Shown: positions 7,494-11,649 of the stretch, piece after piece
Layout of the letters: each line of letters begins with the position of its first letter
Position numbering within the stretch: the first letter of the stretch is position 1
Origin: Candidatus Curtissbacteria bacterium RIFCSPLOWO2_01_FULL_37_9
GTDB lineage: Bacteria; Patescibacteriota; Microgenomatia; Curtissbacterales; GWA2-41-24
Reading direction: 5' to 3'
DNA length: 11,649 bases
NCBI GenBank assembly: GCA_001776425.1
Contig: MFBN01000057.1
Span: forward strand, 2,129-13,777
Made by a program: the position numbers and the translations under genes
The notes under the pieces: generated by a model
The model's database searches: none
The model's input: the letters and a program-made list of their open reading frames with translations, nothing else
What the model was told of the DNA's origin: nothing

Positions 7494-7507
7494 GTATTTC
7501 TAGTTAC

Positions 7508-7939
7508 CTAAGTCAAGTTGTAAACTTTATTTGTCATATATAAAATCCCGCCAAGATTTGCGACCAAACCCACCCAGAATAATTGGATTTGGTATTGAGT
7601 AACAATGGTGATAAATCCTGTAATACCAAGAATCGGTAAAATGTTGGCAAGGTAATGAGAACAACAGGAAATCATGGCGGCAGTTGAGGTTACCCCCGAT
7701 GTTGTGACCACCCTTGATGAAACATTCTGTTTGACTGAATTCTTTAAATAACTAAAAAGAGCAACTTGAATTCCAAACCCTATTGCCAGAGTGACTATAA
7801 AATACCAAAATTTGGAAAACTGATCTTGGGCAAAAGCCCAACCGGAAATAATAGTAACAATCGAAAAATAAATAATCAAAAGCAAAGATGTACCCAAAAA
7901 TCCTTTGAGGGCAGATGTTAGAACAAGTTTTTGGGTCAT
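7508..7939 (-). CDS. four-helix membrane protein with a CCSH motif, unknown function
   Basis: A 143-residue hydrophobic protein with helices near residues 12-32, 42-64, 82-108 and 116-137. Helix 3 carries SCCSHYLANILPILG with Cys92, Cys93 and His95, preceded by SGVTSTAAM. Paired cysteines in a membrane helix recall MerT/MerF-type metal transporters and the CC motifs of the CcdA-like protein encoded two genes upstream. The sequence does not match MerT clearly, so I do not name it. The gap to the upstream peroxiredoxin-like gene is two bases (TAA, AA, ATG), so they are almost certainly co-transcribed. A role in metal handling or thiol redox at the membrane is likely from context but unproven. 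Confidence 0.72.
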   Translation of the reverse strand: MTQKLVLTSALKGFLGTSLLLIIYFSIVTIISGWAFAQDQFSKFWYFIVTLAIGFGIQVALFSYLKNSVKQNVSSRVVTTSGVTSTAAMISCCSHYLANILPILGITGFITIVTQYQIQLFWVGLVANLGGILYMTNKVYNLT

Positions 7940-7941
7940 TT

Positions 7942-8568
7942 TTAATTCAGCTTCTCAAGCTCTGCTCTTAATTCGTCGTTTCTGACAGCCATTTGCGGGT
8001 CGTCTTTAACAAAACGAATAACGCCGTCCTTATCAAGGATCAAATACGTATGACCAGGGAACTGACCTTTATGCATCGAAGACGGCAGTGACAACACTCC
8101 ATATTCTTTTGAAATTATTTTACTTGAATCAAAAAGAACTGTTGAGGTGCCAAGTTCCGGCATTTTCTTGATTGCTGTATCCCATTCATTTTTGGTATCA
8201 ACCACGATAGAAAAAACGACAGTATCTTCTTTTTTGAAAGCTTCGTCTTTGCCAAAGGCTGCAATTTGATTCCAGCAAGATGGATAACACATTACCCCTT
8301 CTGTAAAAAACAAAACTACTTTTTTCCCTTTTAGCTCACTTAAAGTTACTTTTTTATCATCATAACTATATAAAGTAAAATCCGGGGCTTGTTGGCCCAT
8401 AAAAGAATTGAATTTCTCTTCGGAAGCTGACTGGCCTTGATGATCGGCCGAGTACTCTGCTTGCTGGTTATCTTGGCCATTTTTGGATCCAAGATAGAAA
8501 GAGACTGCAACGACTGCTGCAATAAAAATAAGAATTGAAAGAGCAATGATAATAGTTTGTTTGTTCAA
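7942..8568 (-). CDS. membrane-anchored peroxiredoxin/TlpA-like thioredoxin-fold protein
   Basis: From the TTG start it has 208 residues: a transmembrane anchor at about 4-26, a polar linker, then an AhpC/TSA-type domain opening with GQQAPDFTLYSYDDKKVTLSELKGKKVVLFF. The active-site region FTEGVMCYPSCWNQ holds Cys94 and Cys98, a CX3C pair rather than the CXXC of TlpA. PGHTYLILDKDGVIRF closes the fold. It probably reduces peroxides or thiols outside the cytoplasmic membrane, receiving electrons from the CcdA-like protein just upstream. I chose TTG at 8568 over ATG at 8595 because AGAAGGTGAT lies just before the TTG, and the longer start would overlap ccdA by 26 bases. With TTG, the gap to ccdA is one base. 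The longer form would have 217 residues, with the cysteines at 103 and 107. Confidence 0.88.
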   Translation of the reverse strand: MNKQTIIIALSILIFIAAVVAVSFYLGSKNGQDNQQAEYSADHQGQSASEEKFNSFMGQQAPDFTLYSYDDKKVTLSELKGKKVVLFFTEGVMCYPSCWNQIAAFGKDEAFKKEDTVVFSIVVDTKNEWDTAIKKMPELGTSTVLFDSSKIISKEYGVLSLPSSMHKGQFPGHTYLILDKDGVIRFVKDDPQMAVRNDELRAELEKLN

Positions 8569-8569
8569 A

Positions 8570-9457
8570 TTAATCACCTTCTTTCTCTCTCGCATGATTC
8601 ACTCTGCTCTTGAAAAATTCTTTTAAGGACTTTACTACGATTGCCAGAAAAATAACAAAAAATATTATTGCCCAAACCGCCTCTGGAATTATGCTTGTGT
8701 ATTTACCAATTATCTGAATGAATTTAGTTAAATATACATTAACGCTGATTTGGTAAGAAGCATGGGTTACCAAGTTATTTGTTAAAGCCAGATAAATAAT
8801 TATGATCCCGAGAGTTAAAAACATAACTCCCGAGAAAAGATTAGATAAAGTAAGACGGATTTTTTTGCCAAGAATTCTATATGACACTATTTTGCGAAAC
8901 ACAAAAAATTTCTGAGTGAACTTATTTTTGTCAAGAACCATGCTAAGAACAAATAAAGGGATAACCATCCCCAAAACATAAGCAAGGGTATATACCCCGC
9001 CTAAAAGAAATGATGCCGGAAGAGCTGCAAGGGTTATAACGCCTGCGAGAACCGGAGCACAACAAGTTGTTGCAATTCCGGAAAATACACCTAAAACAAA
9101 AACTGAAAGAAGGCCTGAATTCTTAAGCTGGGGATGAACCAATGTTGGAAAAGAAAATTGGAATCCGAAAACAAGTGTAAGTCCAAGAAGAATTAAAAAT
9201 AGAGAACCAAAAGTGAAAATAATATTATGATAAGCGCTAAAAAGTTGCATAACTGCTGATGCTCCCAAACCAATTGGCATGAAAACAGCAAGGAGTCCTA
9301 AAAAATAAACAAATGTCATCAGAAAAATTGTTGATCGTTGTTTGAATATCGAGGCAAAATAAGTCGGCAAAAGAACCGTAACGCAACAAGGAGCAAAAAG
9401 AGCTGCTACTCCTGCAAAAAACGCGGCTATAAAAGATGCGCTTATCAAAAGTTCCAT
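8570..9457 (-). CDS. CcdA/DsbD-type thiol electron transporter with paired cysteines
   Basis: A polytopic membrane protein of 295 residues, predicted to carry reducing equivalents from cytosolic thioredoxin to extracytoplasmic thiol proteins. Two half-repeats are visible. The first has LFAPCCVTVLLPTYF (Cys24-Cys25), the second has GIATTCCAPVLAGV (Cys132-Cys133). In ordinary CcdA these sites read roughly SPCVLPLVP and TPCVGP, with one redox cysteine each; here each is doubled. A third hydrophobic block and a C-terminal helix near 262-280 make it longer than minimal CcdA (about 220-240). GGAGGG at 9467-9472 lies nine bases before the ATG. The stop is one base from the TTG of the peroxiredoxin-like gene, its likely electron acceptor. 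Confidence 0.88.
   Translation of the reverse strand: MELLISASFIAAFFAGVAALFAPCCVTVLLPTYFASIFKQRSTIFLMTFVYFLGLLAVFMPIGLGASAVMQLFSAYHNIIFTFGSLFLILLGLTLVFGFQFSFPTLVHPQLKNSGLLSVFVLGVFSGIATTCCAPVLAGVITLAALPASFLLGGVYTLAYVLGMVIPLFVLSMVLDKNKFTQKFFVFRKIVSYRILGKKIRLTLSNLFSGVMFLTLGIIIIYLALTNNLVTHASYQISVNVYLTKFIQIIGKYTSIIPEAVWAIIFFVIFLAIVVKSLKEFFKSRVNHAREKEGD
8573..8582 (-). promoter_or_regulatory. ribosome binding site for the peroxiredoxin-like gene
   Basis: AGAAGGTGAT on the minus strand matches the anti-Shine-Dalgarno well. It lies at the 3' end of the ccdA-like gene, a few bases before the TTG at 8568. It supports that TTG as the true start. Confidence 0.6.
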
Positions 9458-9495
9458 AATTTTTGACCCTCCATAAAATAAATAAATAAAGGTCG

Positions 9496-9580
9496 AAAAT
9501 TATATCAGAGGAGCGCTCTTGGCAGGACAAACCGGCTAAGGCCGATGAAGTCTGCCAAAGCGACCTGCTGATATAAATTT
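9496..9580. repeat. GC-rich 85-bp imperfect palindrome upstream of the ccdA-like gene
   Basis: The outer arms of 13 bases (9496-9508 and 9568-9580) match with one mismatch and contain TATATCAG/CTGATATA. Inside them, TTGGCAG (9519-9525) pairs with CTGCCAA (9552-9558), and at the centre CGGC (9533-9536) pairs with GCCG (9541-9544) around a TAAG loop. The core is far richer in G and C than the surrounding DNA. It lies between the DUF2933-like gene and the ccdA-like gene. It could be a MITE/REP-type repeat, a structured leader or terminator, or an operator. Confidence 0.75.
9499..9530 (-). promoter_or_regulatory. candidate promoter of the ccdA-like operon with a 20-bp spacer
   Basis: A perfect TATAAT (9499-9504) on the minus strand, with TTGTCC (9525-9530) 20 bp upstream. 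The spacer holds the palindrome GAGCGCTC. Spacers of 19-20 bp with a dyad are typical of MerR-family (for example CueR-type) metal-responsive promoters, but no regulator gene is in the window. Predicted start is near 9492, 35 bases before the ATG. Confidence 0.4.
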
Positions 9581-9584
9581 CCCA

Positions 9585-9770
9585 TTATTTATGATGTTTT
9601 TCTCCATGTCTTCCCATGAAAAAAATATGACCAAGAGGACACGCTAGTGCAAGTAAAATGAAGAGGCTTTTTTGGCTTACTCCAAAGAGCGCGAAAAGAC
9701 CAAAGACAAATATAGGAACTAGGCAACCCAATATCATAAAAAGGCCATGCCTCTTAAATAATTTATTCAT
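9585..9770 (-). CDS. small DUF2933-like two-helix membrane protein
   Basis: A 61-residue protein with two hydrophobic helices (about residues 9-29 and 33-51). It ends in CPLGHIFFMGRHGEKHHK, a Cys/Met/His-rich tail. The CPL-x-H...HG...H pattern resembles DUF2933, a family of small proteins often found next to copper and other metal resistance genes. It may bind or buffer metal at the membrane; this is inferred from the tail and the neighbours. The start ATG (9770) follows the YHS stop by one base (TAAGATG), so the two are translationally linked. Confidence 0.72.
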   Translation of the reverse strand: MNKLFKRHGLFMILGCLVPIFVFGLFALFGVSQKSLFILLALACPLGHIFFMGRHGEKHHK

Positions 9771-9771
9771 C

Positions 9772-9939
9772 TTATGCTATAAAGTTTTTAGGCTCCTTGG
9801 TGAACTGTTCTTTACAATCTGCAGAACAAAAGTAATAAGTTCTTCCGTTATAAACCTCAGAATATTTTGCCTTTTCTTTGACAACTTTCATGTTGCAAAC
9901 CGGATCTGTTTCAACTTCCTCTTTTTTAAACCAAAACAT
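9772..9939 (-). CDS. small YHS-domain metal-binding protein
   Basis: A 55-residue protein that is almost entirely a YHS domain. DPVCNMKV (residues 12-19) gives Cys15. TYYFCSADCKEQF (34-46) gives Cys38 and Cys42, followed by the usual P..F end. YHS domains bind heavy metals and are often fused to or encoded beside copper P1B ATPases; here the gene directly follows one. It is probably a cytosolic copper/silver chaperone or sensor part for that pump. The start ATG at 9939 has a strong AAGGAGTGA (9946-9954) just upstream, 18 bases after the ATPase stop. Confidence 0.9.
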   Translation of the reverse strand: MFWFKKEEVETDPVCNMKVVKEKAKYSEVYNGRTYYFCSADCKEQFTKEPKNFIA

Positions 9940-9957
9940 TAAGATTCACTCCTTTTA

Positions 9958-11649
9958 TCAAACTATTAGCTCTTCTTTTTTTAAAAGAAGAGCGTTAGCG
10001 ACAACGATTACTGAACTTGCGGCCATTAAAAGAGCCGCCCATTCAGGACGCAGTAATATTCCGTACGGATAAAGAAGACCAGCCGCAATTGGAATTGCCA
10101 AAACATTATATCCTGCGGCCCAAGCTAAATTTTGTTTCATTTTTGTGTTTGTTTTTTGACTTAATTTTATCGCCTTCACTACATCCAAAGGGTCATTTTT
10201 TACTAAAACTATCTCTGCAGATTCTACTGCGACGTCTGTTCCCGCACCTATAGCAATCCCGACATGAGCTTGAGTGAGAGACGCAGCGTCATTTACACCA
10301 TCTCCCACCATAGCAACAATATTTCCCTTATCTTGAAGTTCTTTTATTTTATTGACTTTATCTTCCGGCAATACTTGCGCAAAGTAAACATTTACCCCAA
10401 GTTTTTTAGCGACGGTTTTGGCAATTTGTTCATTATCGCCTGTTAACATTGCAGACTTTATACCCATATCTGCTAAAGCTTTAATTACTTTTGAAGACTC
10501 AATTCTGATTACATCCTCAAGAATAATAATACCGATTGCTTTTTTATCTTGGGCAACCCAAATATAGGTTTGATCAGCTGAAACTTCATTGATCCTTTGC
10601 TCAAATTCCTTAATATTCAAACCTTGTTCGGTTAAAAAAACCTCATTCCCCACTAAGATTTCGTTACCGCTAACAATTCCTTTTGCTCCTTTTCCGGGAA
10701 AGGATTTAAAATTTCGGACGTTAGGAATTTTTAACTTTTTGTCCTTTGCCGACTGGACTATTCCCTGTGCTATAGAATGTTGTGATTGTGTTTCTACAGC
10801 TGAAGCTAATGACAAAATTGCATCTTCTGCGATTTTGTTCAGTTTGACCACTTTAGTCACTCCAAACCTACCCTCGGTTAAAGTTCCGGTCTTATCAAAA
10901 ACTACATAATTTAGTTTTCTGGCAATCTCCGCCGCCTTCATATTCCGGATTAAAATTCCGTTTTTAGCAGCTAAAGTTGTGGTTATTGTGGTTACGGTTG
11001 GGATAGCAAGACCAAGTGCGTGAGGGCAGGCAATAACAATAACAGAAATTGCCAGAGTACCGGCAAAAATTGCAGGAAATGTTCCCTGGGGGTTTAGAAA
11101 GAACCAGTAAAAGAAAGTGATGATTCCAACACTAAGAGCAGTGTAAGTTAGCCAGCCGGCAGCTCTGTCTGCCAACTTTTGGACCGGAGGTTTTGATTCC
11201 TGAGCTTGTCTGATAAGCTCCATTATCTGGGAAATTGCCGTTTCTTCTCCCGTTTTTGTAACTTCTACTGTCAAAGATCCATCGTTGTTGATAGTGCCTC
11301 CTATAACCGACTCTCCCGCTTTTTTTGAAACAGGCCTTGATTCACCGGTTACCATTGATTCGTTAATGGAACTTTCCCCTTCGATTACCTTTCCGTCTAT
11401 CGGAATTTTTTCACCGGGACGAACAAGTATCCTATCACCTTTTTTCAAGGTTTCAGTTCCAACTTCTACGATCTCCTTTCCTTTTATTAAATGAGCTGTT
11501 GGTGGAATTAGCTTGGCAAGTTCAGCTAAAGCTCCCGTTGCCCCCCGTACAGCACGCATTTCTATCCAATGGCCCAAAAGAAATGCTAAAACTAACGTTG
11601 AAATTTCCCAATATAATGATTCGCCTTTAAATAAAAATGTAGCAGCAAT
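9958..11649 (-). CDS. copB: P1B-type Cu/Ag-translocating ATPase with CPH motif (CopB-like), N-terminus outside window
   Basis: Exports copper or silver ions using ATP. The visible 563 residues start inside the membrane region and stay open to the window edge. In fragment numbering it has the actuator TGES (101-104), the ion-binding CPH in VIACPHALG (208-210), the phosphorylation site DKTGT (Asp252), TGDN (403-406) and GDGVND (449-454). The late helices carry GYNVLAIP (513-520) and MAASS. CPH, with YN and M..SS in the last helices, marks the P1B-3 (CopB) class rather than CopA, which has CPC. The nucleotide-domain HP motif reads SQHSIA, with Ser in place of the usual Pro. The TTG at 11577 is internal and not the true start. 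The N-terminal metal-binding region, often His-rich in CopB, cannot be seen. It is the first visible gene of the metal/redox run. Confidence 0.95.
   Translation of the reverse strand: MAATFLFKGESLYWEISTLVLAFLLGHWIEMRAVRGATGALAELAKLIPPTAHLIKGKEIVEVGTETLKKGDRILVRPGEKIPIDGKVIEGESSINESMVTGESRPVSKKAGESVIGGTINNDGSLTVEVTKTGEETAISQIMELIRQAQESKPPVQKLADRAAGWLTYTALSVGIITFFYWFFLNPQGTFPAIFAGTLAISVIVIACPHALGLAIPTVTTITTTLAAKNGILIRNMKAAEIARKLNYVVFDKTGTLTEGRFGVTKVVKLNKIAEDAILSLASAVETQSQHSIAQGIVQSAKDKKLKIPNVRNFKSFPGKGAKGIVSGNEILVGNEVFLTEQGLNIKEFEQRINEVSADQTYIWVAQDKKAIGIIILEDVIRIESSKVIKALADMGIKSAMLTGDNEQIAKTVAKKLGVNVYFAQVLPEDKVNKIKELQDKGNIVAMVGDGVNDAASLTQAHVGIAIGAGTDVAVESAEIVLVKNDPLDVVKAIKLSQKTNTKMKQNLAWAAGYNVLAIPIAAGLLYPYGILLRPEWAALLMAASSVIVVANALLLKKEELIV

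Noticed and set aside
7508..7939. MerT or MerF mercury transporter
   Set aside because: It has a Cys-Cys pair in a helix, but the length, the position of the pair and the surrounding CCSHYLANILPILG sequence do not match those families clearly.
9958..11577. P-type ATPase starting at TTG 11577
   Set aside because: The frame stays open to the window edge with typical membrane-helix sequence, and a P1B pump must have more N-terminal helices. The gene is truncated by the window.

Overview
The window comes from an AT-rich bacterium with tightly packed genes, short 5' leaders and several GTG/TTG starts. The combination of a small-genome layout, a Lon of this type, a K+-independent proton-pumping pyrophosphatase, and an Lgt encoded beside a TIGR01906/DUF1461 membrane protein suggests a member of the Patescibacteria (Candidate Phyla Radiation), perhaps Microgenomates-like. 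That placement is inference: the window holds no rRNA or other marker gene.

Layout. Almost everything is on the minus strand, so it reads from right to left. (A) 11649 to 6372 is a run of eight closely spaced minus-strand genes. It begins with the C-terminal part of a CPH-type P1B copper/silver ATPase, followed by a 55-residue YHS metal-binding protein and a small DUF2933-like two-helix membrane protein. A GC-rich palindrome of about 85 bp then sits over a candidate promoter. After it come a CcdA-like thiol electron transporter with paired cysteines, a membrane-anchored peroxiredoxin/TlpA-like protein, a four-helix membrane protein with a CCSH motif, an anchored exported protein, and a class I SAM methyltransferase. 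I read this as a metal (copper-type) export and extracytoplasmic thiol/peroxide defence island. (B) 6364 to 5484, on the plus strand and convergent with A, is a PlsC-type acyltransferase broken by a one-base frameshift. (C) 5401 to 4002, on the minus strand, is a two-gene operon with a 4-base overlap: a TIGR01906/DUF1461 (Lit-like) protein and Lgt, both plausibly acting on lipoprotein lipids. (D) 4010 to 1485 is lon. Its promoter begins inside the last two codons of lgt and carries a CIRCE-like (HrcA) operator across its -10 box, which suggests heat-shock control by HrcA. (E) 1381 to 1 is the N-terminal two thirds of a membrane pyrophosphatase (HppA), whose GNTTKA motif marks the K+-independent H+-pumping class.

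How the genes fit together. The right half links metal export (P1B ATPase, YHS, DUF2933-like) to movement of electrons across the membrane (CcdA) towards an outward-facing peroxiredoxin-like protein. Vicinal Cys-Cys motifs recur in two neighbouring membrane proteins. The left half is envelope and proteostasis housekeeping: lipoprotein lipidation, protein quality control and PPi-driven proton pumping. No intergenic stretch exceeds 130 bp. I saw no tRNA, rRNA, CRISPR array or insertion sequence.
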